Source: Halomonas halophila (GTDB lineage Bacteria; Pseudomonadota; Gammaproteobacteria; Pseudomonadales; Halomonadaceae). Taken from it: a DNA stretch of 26,128 nucleotides. The notes beneath the pieces are model-generated. The model was not told where the DNA came from and searched no databases. It was given only the letters and a program-made list of their open reading frames with translations. Both the position numbers and the translations under genes were made by a program. The stretch lies in the NCBI GenBank assembly GCA_002433675.1, contig DJIP01000267.1, positions 1 through 26,128 on the forward strand, written 5' to 3'. Of the stretch, positions 18,074 to 25,133 are shown piece by piece (position 1 is the first letter of the stretch; each line of letters begins with the position of its first letter).

Positions 18074-18420
18074 CAGTCCCGTTGCGTAGTGACGTTGGCG
18101 CTCTGACGGTTGTTCAGCCCGTTGGCTGCGCGATGGCTGCTGTCGTCGCCCCCGCCTCCGGCACCTCGTCCCGGCCGTTCGTCCCAGAGGATGACGCCGT
18201 CGGCGTCGATTCCCTGCTCCGGCACGAAGCGGCCTCGAATTGTGTCCAGCGCCCCGTCATTGACGAGGTGCTGCTCCCCGGGAGCGCCGAACACCTGCTG
18301 CTCGTCGAGCATCGCGGTGTCCGATCGGGCCGACATGGATCCGGTGGCGGCCAGCGCCACACCGATCGCGATGGACGCGCCAAGGACTAGGGTCCGGCTG
18401 TTTGCGATCGTCTGGTTCAT
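18070..18420 (-). CDS. Small exported protein, first gene of the amyloid operon (FapA position), with a C39-leader-like motif
   Basis: 116 residues. A signal peptide covers about residues 1-31 (LVLGASIAIGVALAATGSMSA). Residues 53-65, VNDGALDTIRGRF, align with LSDSELGQQRGRF of the exported protein six genes downstream (13941-14729). Both resemble the C39 double-glycine leader LSxxELxxIxGG with Gly-Arg at the end. The remainder is acidic (GIDADGVILWDERPG) and then Gly-, Asn- and Ser-rich with no clear fold. There is no cysteine. The ATG at 18420 has GAGGAG eight bases upstream and lies about 47 bases after the predicted sigma-54 transcription start. Its place and size match fapA, a chaperone-like regulator of fibre composition in Pseudomonas, but sequence identity to FapA is not shown. 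Confidence 0.65.
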   Translation of the reverse strand: MNQTIANSRTLVLGASIAIGVALAATGSMSARSDTAMLDEQQVFGAPGEQHLVNDGALDTIRGRFVPEQGIDADGVILWDERPGRGAGGGGDDSSHRAANGLNNRQSANVTTQRDW

Positions 18421-18477
18421 GTCGGCGTCTCCTCGGGTCCTGTTCCCGTTGCAGTGTTTCTCCTGCACAAAGAACAG

Positions 18478-18494
18478 AGCAATCGCCGTGCCAA
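18478..18494 (-). promoter_or_regulatory. Sigma-54 (RpoN) promoter of the amyloid operon
   Basis: The minus strand reads TTGGCACGGCGATTGCT, which agrees with the consensus YTGGCACGRNNNTTGCW at every defined position, with correct GG/GC spacing for -24/-12. The predicted transcription start is near 18467, about 47 bases before the first start codon. The next gene upstream encodes a sigma-54 activator, which strengthens the call. Confidence 0.93.
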
Positions 18495-18498
18495 CTTA

Positions 18499-18511
18499 TA
18501 ACCTGTTGATT
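18499..18511 (-). promoter_or_regulatory. Putative IHF binding site
   Basis: The minus strand reads AATCAACAGGTTA, a full match to WATCAANNNNTTR, with an A/T tract just beside it (TTTTTATTTTTG on the plus strand). It lies directly upstream of the -24 element. IHF bending between enhancer and promoter is common at sigma-54 promoters; the site is a little close to the promoter compared with many examples. Confidence 0.55.
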
Positions 18512-18593
18512 TATAGGCATTTTTATTTTTGTGCGAAATGAAGAGTGTTAAGCGGATGAAACAACGCACCTTCAGCCGATGAGAAAAAACAGC

Positions 18594-18621
18594 ACAAAAC
18601 ATCGTCAACTATCTGTTTTGT
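18594..18621. promoter_or_regulatory. Inverted repeat, candidate activator site 1
   Basis: ACAAAACA and TGTTTTGT (8-bp perfect arms) are separated by 12 bases. The centre lies about 140 bases upstream of the predicted sigma-54 start, a usual distance for enhancer-binding-protein sites. The link to the neighbouring activator is an inference. Confidence 0.4.
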
Positions 18622-18638
18622 CGGTGGTTTTCCAAAAA

Positions 18639-18654
18639 GTACCGTTACTGGTAC
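18639..18654. promoter_or_regulatory. Inverted repeat, candidate activator site 2
   Basis: GTACC-N6-GGTAC, a perfect 5-bp dyad within 16 bases, about 180 bases upstream of the predicted transcription start. Size and position suit a Fis-type helix-turn-helix dimer, but the motif is not one I recognise. Confidence 0.4.
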
Positions 18655-18860
18655 AGCACAGAACTGAGCGATAGCGACAAACAGGCAAAGCGACGCTGCC
18701 AGCCTGGCACTATCGTGCTGAAGGGCCCGCGAGGCGGGGGTTTCAGAAGAAACAGCAAAAAAATGTGGCAGGGTGTGTTCAAGGACGACATTCGCGTTAC
18801 GAGGGAAGCCGGCACCTTGTACGGATGGGCGAGAAATGTCAGAAATCGCATGATTGAGCA

Positions 18861-18872
18861 CAGTTAAAACTG
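18861..18872. promoter_or_regulatory. Short inverted repeat
   Basis: CAGTT-AA-AACTG, a 12-base dyad in the AT-rich region about 400 bases upstream of the predicted sigma-54 start. It could be a further binding site or chance. Confidence 0.2.
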
Positions 18873-19080
18873 ACCCATCAACAAGCAATATACTGATATA
18901 AAAGGTATTTTTTAGACATTCACCACTTCAACACTGTCCTTCTGGCCAATGTTTCAACAAAGCAACACTTTTGCGCCAGGCCCATTTTTCGGCAGTACGA
19001 AGCATCAGCTTCGTCCGCATAGCGTCGACATCTTGCCGCGATCTCTCAACGTCGATAATCGGATCCGGATGCCAGAGCGC

Positions 19081-19156
19081 AGATACCTGGGTGATAGAAG
19101 GACGCAGATACCAGGGTGATAGAAGGACCCAGATGCCAGGGCGATAGAAAGCCCCC
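19081..19156. repeat. Tandem repeat, 25-26 bp unit, three copies plus partial flanking copies
   Basis: Copies at 19081-19105, 19106-19130 and 19131-19156 share AGATACCAGGGTGATAGAAGG with a few substitutions. Degenerate partial copies precede (about 19067-19080) and follow (from 19157). The period is constant and there are no spacers, so this is a minisatellite-like array and not a CRISPR. Confidence 0.85.
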
Positions 19157-19184
19157 AGATAGCAGAGCACTGGAACCTGGATGC

Positions 19185-19209
19185 AAAAAGCCCCGCTTGC
19201 AGCGGGGCT
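19185..19209 (-). terminator. Rho-independent terminator of the sigma-54 activator gene
   Basis: On the minus strand, AGCCCCGC-TGCAA-GCGGGGCT forms an 8-bp perfect stem followed by TTTTT (19185-19189 is the A run on the plus strand). It lies 130 bases after the activator stop codon and separates its transcript from the amyloid operon. Confidence 0.88.
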
Positions 19210-19224
19210 ATTAAAGAGTGGTTT

Positions 19225-19256
19225 GCCGAGAGGTCATATAGCCGAGATGTCATATA
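19225..19256. repeat. 16-bp tandem duplication
   Basis: GCCGAGAGGTCATATA is followed directly by GCCGAGATGTCATATA (15 of 16 identical), just after the activator gene and before its terminator in the direction of transcription. It may be replication slippage. Confidence 0.7.
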
Positions 19257-19338
19257 GAGAGAAGAGAGCGCTGCGAGGAGAGACCTGCCGATAACGCCTC
19301 TTCACTATCGCCCGAACAGAATCAATGACACCAGTCCG

Positions 19339-20721
19339 TCAGGAGAAGGCAGCCTCCTGGGGAGGCGTACGTGAAATACCGTGCTTGTCGAGCAACCGAT
19401 AGATGGTCACCCGGGAGACGCCAAGTTCCTTGGCGGCGGCGTTGACCCTGTACTTGTTGCGCCCCAGCGCCGAGAGCAGCGCATCACGCTCGGCTTCCTC
19501 GCGAACCTCTTCAAGCGTTATCTGGTGGCGGTTCAAGCCACGCCGTTCGATGCCGAGGTCCTCGGGCTGGATCAGGCGGTTTTCGCACATCACCATGGCC
19601 CGGCGAACCCGATTGATCAGCTCGCGGACGTTGCCGGGCCAATGGTAGCGCTGCATCACCGACAGCGCCTCTCGGGAAAAGCCTTTCAGACAGGAGGCCT
19701 TCTCGCAGGAGAAGCGCTCGAAGAAGAAACGCGCCAGGATCTCGATATCTTCCGAGTGCTCGCGCAAGGCAGGTACCTGCACCTGGAGCACATTGAGCCG
19801 GTGATAGAGATCCTCCCGAAAGCGTCCCTCCTTCACCGCCAGCTCGAGATTGACGTGGGTCGCGGCGACGATACGCACGTCCACCGGAATATCCTCGAGC
19901 CCACCGACGCGCTGGATACAGCGCATTTCCAGAAAGCGCAGCAGGTTGACCTGAAGCTCCAGCGGCAGGTCGCCGATCTCGTCGAGGAACAGGGTGCCAC
20001 CGTCGGCCGCCTCGATACGACCGATCTTGCGTTGCGAGGCACCTGTGAAGGCGCCCTTCTCGTGGCCGAACAGCTCTGACTGAATCAAATGCTCGGGCAG
20101 GGCGCCGCAGTTGATGGCGTGAAAGGGCTGGCGCGAACGCGTGGAGCGCTCGTGGATGGCCTGAGCCGTCAGCTCCTTGCCGGTACCGGACTCCCCGCTG
20201 ATGAACACCGGGGCATCGACCACCGCCACCTTGCGGATGGTCTTGAACAGGTTCCACATCACCGGCGTCGTACCGACGAACTCGTACTCGCTGTCTTCGG
20301 CGGCGGCCGACATGCGCTGTTCTTCACGGTCGCGCTGCTGCAGCATCGACAGTTCCGCAGCGTGCTCCATCAGAATCGACAGGCGTAGCAGATCCACCTG
20401 GGGCGACACCAGGGAGTGGCTCAGGTGGGCCATGATGCGACGCATCTCGGGGTCGTCACACTGATCCGAGGTGCCGACCGCGATCCAGGGCCTTTCGCTT
20501 TTCAGGATCAGCGGTTCCAGATGGCGCAGGTCCTGACAGGACAGGTCCTCCAGTACCATGATGCCGACCCGGCAAGGGTCATCAGGCTGCAAGCGGCAAT
20601 CCGACAGCGGCGACACCAGCGGATGCATCTGCCAGCCACTCGACTGCAATCCCTCCAGCAGGTGGCCGGCACGACCACCGGGGTCGCCGATCCACCAACT
20701 GCAACGTTGCTTGACGTCCAT
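19339..20721 (-). CDS. Sigma-54-dependent transcriptional activator, Fis-type, with atypical receiver-like N terminus
   Basis: 460 residues in three parts. Residues 1-125 look like a degenerate receiver domain ([10 protein letters not shown]..., VGIMVLEDL) without a clear phosphorylation site, as in FleQ/VpsR-type regulators. The AAA+ domain covers about 148-380: Walker A GESGTGKE (176-183), the sigma-54-contacting loop GAFTGA (223-228), Walker [10 protein letters not shown] (243-251), [10 protein letters not shown] (301-310) and [10 protein letters not shown] Fis-type helix-turn-helix lies at about 425-449 ([23 protein letters not shown]). The ATG at 20721 is supported by AGGGGA six bases upstream. 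An intact GAFTGA loop means it should act with sigma-54, and the next operon has a consensus sigma-54 promoter, so it is the likely activator. The FleQ-type LFRS c-di-GMP motif is not present; any ligand is unknown. Confidence 0.9.
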   Translation of the reverse strand: MDVKQRCSWWIGDPGGRAGHLLEGLQSSGWQMHPLVSPLSDCRLQPDDPCRVGIMVLEDLSCQDLRHLEPLILKSERPWIAVGTSDQCDDPEMRRIMAHLSHSLVSPQVDLLRLSILMEHAAELSMLQQRDREEQRMSAAAEDSEYEFVGTTPVMWNLFKTIRKVAVVDAPVFISGESGTGKELTAQAIHERSTRSRQPFHAINCGALPEHLIQSELFGHEKGAFTGASQRKIGRIEAADGGTLFLDEIGDLPLELQVNLLRFLEMRCIQRVGGLEDIPVDVRIVAATHVNLELAVKEGRFREDLYHRLNVLQVQVPALREHSEDIEILARFFFERFSCEKASCLKGFSREALSVMQRYHWPGNVRELINRVRRAMVMCENRLIQPEDLGIERRGLNRHQITLEEVREEAERDALLSALGRNKYRVNAAAKELGVSRVTIYRLLDKHGISRTPPQEAAFS

Positions 20722-20873
20722 CGCCTGTCCCCTGAACCCAACCGCCCGCAGACACCAGCAACGATCGGACTGTCGCGCCAACGCGGCGACGAACCCGACC
20801 GCCCTCGATCCATCTGCGCCTGCGTAATGTAATCGTTATCTCACATGAGTATCGGTTGAATCATAGCACCGTA

Positions 20874-22058
20874 TTACGCTCTACCTCGAAACGGTAGTCC
20901 ACGGTGGGCCGCCGCCACATACAGTTCGAGCTGTCGGGCTTCCTCTTGACAAAATCGCGCTACCGCATCGTTGAGGCGGGGATCATTGACATGATGCAAG
21001 GACGTCAGCCGGCGGGGGACGAAGCCCCGGGACACCTTGTGCTCACCCTGGGTACCGGGGTCAAAGCAGTCGAGGCCTCGCGCAAGGCAGTGCTCGATAC
21101 CCTGGTAGTAACAGGCCTCGAAGTGCAAACAGTCGGCCAGCACCTCGCTGCCCCAGTAGCGACCGTAGAGGGTTCGGGTTCCCTGAAGGCAGAGCGCGGC
21201 GGCCACCGGGCGGCCTTCAACAAAAGCTTGAACAAGCACAAGGTTTTCCGGCATATGACGGCGAAGCCGCTGAAAAAATACCTCGCTTAGATATCCTGTC
21301 GTACCTCTTTCGAGATAGGTGATGCGATAGCAGCGAAAGAAGTGGCGGATCGCCGCTTCGTCGATCTCGCTGCCCTCGAGGCGCCGCAGTTCGATGCCCT
21401 GGTCGGCGACACGGCGACGCTCGCGTCTTACTTCCTTGCGCCGTTTCGAGGTCATCGCCGCCAGGAATCCCTCGAAGTCGCCAAAGCCCTCGTCTCGCCA
21501 TTGAAACTGCACGCCGCTTCGGGCGATCAGGCCCGGACAGGCCTGCCGCCAGGCGGCCACCTCCGAGTCCTCGGCAAACAGCAGATGCCAGCCCGATAGC
21601 CCGGGGTCGTCTTGCCACTGGCTCGCCAGCATGGCCATGACGGTCTGCTCGTCTTCACCTTCTGCCAGTGCCAGGCGCGGGCCTGGCGCCGGGGTGAAGG
21701 GAATCGCGCTCACCGCCTTGGGGTAGTAGCGTCCCCCGGCACGCTCCCAGGCATCCGCCCAGCTCCAGTCGAACACGTACTCGCCCCAGGAGTGCTCCTT
21801 GAGGTAGTACGGCAGCAGGCCTACCAGTCGCGCCCCTCGCCACAGCGTCAGATGTCGAGGCTGCCAACCGGTGCCCTCCCCCACCGCACCGGTGGCCTCC
21901 AGCGCATCGAGAAATTCGTGACGGGCAAAGGGGTGGTCCGGGTCCACCAGGGCGTTCCAGTGCTCGGCCGGCACCTCGGCGACGGTCTCCAGGCACTTGA
22001 CCGAAAGACCTTCCTCGGCGTGGCCGCCCTGTTCTTGCTGCGGGGATGATGGCGTCAC
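20874..22058 (-). CDS. FemAB-like / DUF482 acyltransferase family protein
   Basis: 394 residues of the GNAT-fold family annotated as peptidoglycan-biosynthesis-related (DUF482, COG3146). Recognisable blocks are HPFARHEFLDALEATGAVG (about 42-60), the tryptophan-rich GEYVFDWSWADAWERAG, YYPKAVSAIPFTPAPGPRL, MTSKRRKEVRRERRRV near the middle, and LHFEACYYQGIEHCLARGL with FDPGTQGEHKVSRGFVPRR towards the end. The actual acceptor is not known. The start is GTG at 22058 with AAGGAG six bases upstream, a strong site. The gene is divergent from edd and shares a 208-base intergenic region that holds a HexR-type operator. The protein is cytoplasmic by appearance: no signal peptide or membrane segment. Confidence 0.85.
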   Translation of the reverse strand: MTPSSPQQEQGGHAEEGLSVKCLETVAEVPAEHWNALVDPDHPFARHEFLDALEATGAVGEGTGWQPRHLTLWRGARLVGLLPYYLKEHSWGEYVFDWSWADAWERAGGRYYPKAVSAIPFTPAPGPRLALAEGEDEQTVMAMLASQWQDDPGLSGWHLLFAEDSEVAAWRQACPGLIARSGVQFQWRDEGFGDFEGFLAAMTSKRRKEVRRERRRVADQGIELRRLEGSEIDEAAIRHFFRCYRITYLERGTTGYLSEVFFQRLRRHMPENLVLVQAFVEGRPVAAALCLQGTRTLYGRYWGSEVLADCLHFEACYYQGIEHCLARGLDCFDPGTQGEHKVSRGFVPRRLTSLHHVNDPRLNDAVARFCQEEARQLELYVAAAHRGLPFRGRA

Positions 22059-22156
22059 AACCCACTCCTTGCGCTTTGCGATTCAGCCACAGAGTGCCAG
22101 ACTTTGGAGGTGCTCGTCGCCGAGATCGTCGAAGGCGGCGACCACCGGCCACTCCC

Positions 22157-22171
22157 TGTAAAAAAACTACA
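22157..22171. promoter_or_regulatory. HexR-type operator upstream of edd
   Basis: TGTAAAAAAACTACA matches the HexR consensus TGTARTWWWAYTACA at 14 of 15 positions. It is centred about 100 bases before the edd start codon, in the region shared with the divergent DUF482 gene. HexR is an RpiR-type regulator that senses 2-keto-3-deoxy-6-phosphogluconate and controls edd, glk, zwf and related genes in Pseudomonas and Shewanella. I could not identify a convincing -35/-10 pair. Confidence 0.7.
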
Positions 22172-22266
22172 TATTCGACCAAAGCACTCGGTCAAGGGGG
22201 AGGAAATTGGCTTTTTATTTGGTAAAGTTACGCACCTGACCCGCATCAACACGTCTGAGGTTGACC

Positions 22267-24156
22267 ATGGCTAGCCAGCAAGCTTCTTCGCTCGATCCCA
22301 CCGTCGCCCGCGTCACCGAGCGCATCCGTGAGCGCTCCCGGCAAAGGCGCGCCCTCTACGAAGAGCGCATGGAGGCCCAGCATCGTCGCGGCGTCCATCG
22401 CTCCGAACTGTCCTGCGGCAACCTGGCCCACGGCTTTGCCGCGTGCGGCAGCGAGGACAAGAATCAGCTCAAGCTGATGAATAGCGCCAACCTCGGCATC
22501 ATCTCGTCGTACAACGATATGCTGTCGGCGCACCAGCCGTTCGAGACCTTTCCCGAGGTGATTCGCGAAAGCGCCCGCCAGATGGGCTCTACCGCCCAGT
22601 TCGCCGGCGGAGTGCCGGCCATGTGCGACGGCGTCACCCAGGGCCAGCCGGGCATGGAGCTGTCGCTGTTCTCCCGCGACGTCATCGCCATGGCCACCGC
22701 AGTGGGCCTGTCGCACAACATGTTCGACGCCGCCCTCTATCTTGGCGTATGCGACAAGATCGTGCCGGGCTTGTTCATCGGCGCGGCGCGCTTCGGCCAC
22801 CTGCCGACTACCTTCATCCCGGCCGGGCCCATGCCCAGCGGCCTGCCCAACAAGGAAAAGGCCCGCGTCCGTCAGCTGTTCGCCGAGGGCAAGGTCGGCC
22901 GTGACGAGCTGCTGGAAGCCGAGTCCGAGAGCTACCACAGCCCCGGTACCTGCACCTTCTACGGCACCGCCAACTCCAACCAGCTGATGATGGAGTTCAT
23001 GGGGCTGCACCTGCCGGGCGCTTCCTTCGTCAACCCCGGTACCGACATGCGCGAAGCGCTGACTCGTTTCGCCACCGAACAGACGATCCGCAATACCGAG
23101 CCCGGCGGCGACTACCGTCCGTTCTATCGCCAGATCGACGAGCGTGCCATCGTCAACGCCATGGTCGGCCTCTTGGCCTCCGGCGGCTCCACCAACCACA
23201 CCATGCACCTGGTGGCCATGGCCGCGGCGGCGGGTATCACCATCAACTGGGATGACTTCTCGGAGCTGTCCTCCGCGGTGCCCAGCCTGACCCGGGTCTA
23301 TCCCAACGGCCAGGCCGATATCAACCACTTCCAGGCCGCCGGCGGCATGAGCCTGCTTATCCGGGAGCTGCTCGGTGCGGGCCTGATCCACGGCGACATC
23401 CCGACGATATTCGGCACCGACCTGACCGCCTACACCCAGGAGCCCTTCCTCGAGGATGGCAAGCTGGTATGGCGCGAAGGCCCCCTGGAGAGCCTCGACC
23501 CGGACGTGCTGCGCCCGGTATCCAACGCCTTTGCCGCCACCGGTGGCCTCAACGTGCTCGAGGGTAATCTCGGCCGTGGCGTCATCAAGGTGTCGGCGGT
23601 AGAGGCTCAGCACCGGGTCGTCGAGGCGCCGGTCAAGATCTTCGAGGAACAGAACGACCTCAAGGCCGCCTTCGACGCCGGCGATCTCGATCGTGACGTC
23701 ATCGTGGTGGTGCGCTTCCAGGGCCCCAAGGCCAATGGCATGCCCGAACTGCACAAGCTGACCCCCTACCTGGGTGTCCTGCAGGATCGCGGCTACAAGG
23801 TCGCCTTGGTTACCGACGGGCGCATGTCCGGTGCCTCGGGCAAGGTACCTGCGGCCATCCACATGACCCCGGAGGCGCTGGACGGCGGCCCGCTGGCCAA
23901 GCTGCGTGACGGCGATGTGGTGCGCCTGGACGCCGACAAGGGCGAGCTGTCTGTCGTGCTCGGCGACGCCGAATGGCGGGATCGTCCCAAGCGCGTGGCC
24001 GAACTGGACCACTACCATGTGGGGCTGGGTCGCGAGCTGTTCGGCGGCTACCGCCACCTGGCCATGGGCGCCGAGGAAGGTGCCGGCGTCTTCGGAGGCT
24101 TCGAGGCCGACGACCTCGAGCGCCAGCAGGGACAGATCCACGACGAGGACGCCTGA
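22267..24156 (+). CDS. edd: Phosphogluconate dehydratase (Entner-Doudoroff)
   Basis: Dehydrates 6-phosphogluconate to 2-keto-3-deoxy-6-phosphogluconate, the first committed Entner-Doudoroff step, using an iron-sulfur cluster. 629 residues (E. coli Edd has 603). Conserved blocks: [15 protein letters not shown] (47-60), [11 protein letters not shown] (81-91), [29 protein letters not shown] (160-168), [15 protein letters not shown] [13 protein letters not shown], and [14 protein letters not shown] (226-239). The cysteines in MCDG, GVCDK and PGTCT are the expected cluster ligands. [14 protein letters not shown] and [17 protein letters not shown] follow. The Edd-specific [14 protein letters not shown] start separates it from dihydroxy-acid dehydratase. 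The ATG at 22267 has TGAGG six bases upstream; the TTG two codons earlier has no spacing for a ribosome site. First gene of the sugar operon. Confidence 0.97.
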   Translation: MASQQASSLDPTVARVTERIRERSRQRRALYEERMEAQHRRGVHRSELSCGNLAHGFAACGSEDKNQLKLMNSANLGIISSYNDMLSAHQPFETFPEVIRESARQMGSTAQFAGGVPAMCDGVTQGQPGMELSLFSRDVIAMATAVGLSHNMFDAALYLGVCDKIVPGLFIGAARFGHLPTTFIPAGPMPSGLPNKEKARVRQLFAEGKVGRDELLEAESESYHSPGTCTFYGTANSNQLMMEFMGLHLPGASFVNPGTDMREALTRFATEQTIRNTEPGGDYRPFYRQIDERAIVNAMVGLLASGGSTNHTMHLVAMAAAAGITINWDDFSELSSAVPSLTRVYPNGQADINHFQAAGGMSLLIRELLGAGLIHGDIPTIFGTDLTAYTQEPFLEDGKLVWREGPLESLDPDVLRPVSNAFAATGGLNVLEGNLGRGVIKVSAVEAQHRVVEAPVKIFEEQNDLKAAFDAGDLDRDVIVVVRFQGPKANGMPELHKLTPYLGVLQDRGYKVALVTDGRMSGASGKVPAAIHMTPEALDGGPLAKLRDGDVVRLDADKGELSVVLGDAEWRDRPKRVAELDHYHVGLGRELFGGYRHLAMGAEEGAGVFGGFEADDLERQQGQIHDEDA

Positions 24157-24164
24157 GTACGCCC

Positions 24165-25133
24165 ATGACACGCCAAGCGCTGATCGGGGACATCGGCGGC
24201 ACCAACGCGCGCTTTGCGCTGGTGTCGCCGGGCAAGACTGCCCCCCACGACATCCTGACCCTGCCCTGCGCCGACTATCCCGGCGTGGTGGAAGCCGCCC
24301 GTGACTACCTCGAGCGGGTGGGCGCCAGCGGCGAGAATGCCCCGCGGGAGGCGTGCCTGGCGTTTGCCTGTCCGGTACACGCCGAACGGGTCAGCATGTC
24401 CAACAATCACTGGAGCTTCCTGAAGGGCGAGGTCAAGCGTGACCTTGCCCTGGATGACTTCAAGGTCATCAACGACTTCATGGCCCAGGCGCTCGGCGTC
24501 CCCCACGTCGATCCGCATGATCTGGTCAGCATCCAGACCGGCGAGGCCGAAGGGCACGCCGCCCGGCTGGTCATCGGACCGGGCACTGGCCTCGGCATGG
24601 CTGGGGTCTTCCCGGCCCGGCGCGCCTGGGTGCCACTGCCCAACGAGGGTGGCCATGCCAGCTTCGCGCCCACCGACGAACAGGAGCTCGAGATCTATCG
24701 ACGCTTCCACCGGCGCTACGGCCGCGTCAGCGTGGAACGCATCCTGTGCGGTCAGGGCCTGCTCGACCTTTACCGAGTACTGGCCGAAATCGATGGTCTG
24801 GAAGCCAGCGCCAGCACGCCGGCTCAGGTCACCGAGGCGGCCAACCGCGGCGACCCGTTGGGGCGTGATACCATCCTGCGCTTTCTCAAGATCCTCGGCG
24901 ACGTGGCGGGCGACGCTGCGCTGACCCTGGGCGCAAGAGGCGGCGTCTATCTGTGTGGTGGCATCGTGCCACGGCTGATCGACTGGCTGCCCCACAGTGG
25001 GTTTCTCAGCGCCTTCTGCAACAAGGGAAGGATGCGCCCTTACAACGAAGCCATCTCCATCCAGGTGGTCACGGCCCCGTGGACGGGGCTGCTGGGCGCC
25101 GCCGAGGCGCTCCACAACGAGGAGGTCGAATGA
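24165..25133 (+). CDS. glk: Glucokinase
   Basis: Phosphorylates glucose with ATP, feeding the Entner-Doudoroff route. 322 residues, as in E. coli Glk (321), and of the non-ROK bacterial glucokinase family. The phosphate-binding start is ALIGDIGGTNARFAL (residues 5-19). Next are ACPVHAERVSMSNNHW-like text (sugar-side block), VINDFMAQALG with the catalytic aspartate, VIGPGTGLGMAG, LPNEGGHASFAP and LCGGIVPRLIDW. It begins eight bases after the edd stop with a weak ribosome-binding site, so translation may depend on edd. Its stop overlaps the next start in ATGA. Confidence 0.96.
   Translation: MTRQALIGDIGGTNARFALVSPGKTAPHDILTLPCADYPGVVEAARDYLERVGASGENAPREACLAFACPVHAERVSMSNNHWSFLKGEVKRDLALDDFKVINDFMAQALGVPHVDPHDLVSIQTGEAEGHAARLVIGPGTGLGMAGVFPARRAWVPLPNEGGHASFAPTDEQELEIYRRFHRRYGRVSVERILCGQGLLDLYRVLAEIDGLEASASTPAQVTEAANRGDPLGRDTILRFLKILGDVAGDAALTLGARGGVYLCGGIVPRLIDWLPHSGFLSAFCNKGRMRPYNEAISIQVVTAPWTGLLGAAEALHNEEVE

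Larger units (their letters stand above)
18495..19338. other. Regulatory intergenic region upstream of the amyloid operon
   Basis: These 844 bases lie between the sigma-54 promoter and the stop codon of the activator gene. I see no convincing gene; the open frames inside lack ribosome-binding sites and family features. The part 18480-18960 is clearly more AT-rich than its surroundings. It holds the IHF-type site, three inverted repeats (18594-18621, 18639-18654, 18861-18872), a 25-bp tandem repeat (19081-19156), a terminator (19185-19209) and a 16-bp tandem duplication (19225-19256). The AT-rich, non-coding character may also point to a recombination or insertion junction. Confidence 0.6.

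Noticed and set aside
12714..18420. Curli (csg) operon or two-partner secretion system
   Set aside because: No CsgG-like lipoprotein channel, no TpsB/POTRA protein and no filamentous-haemagglutinin domain; the C39 peptidase and gene order fit Fap instead.
18523..18888. Open frame of 121 codons on the minus strand in the regulatory region
   Set aside because: No ribosome-binding site, composition unlike neighbouring genes, no recognisable domain, and it covers the candidate activator sites.
18928..19170. Open frame of 80 codons on the minus strand
   Set aside because: Its sequence is produced by the tandem repeats (repeated SPWYLRPSI-like text) and shows no start signal.
19067..19175. Possible CRISPR array
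   Set aside because: The 25-26-bp units are directly adjacent without spacers, diverged from each other, and no cas genes are present.
22201..22240. TTGGCT/TAAAGT as a sigma-70 promoter for edd
   Set aside because: The spacing of 10 bases is too short, and no better pair was found.
22246..24171. Long minus-strand open frame (641 codons) opposite edd
   Set aside because: Antisense shadow of edd, with His/Gly/Val-rich text typical of such shadows and no family features.
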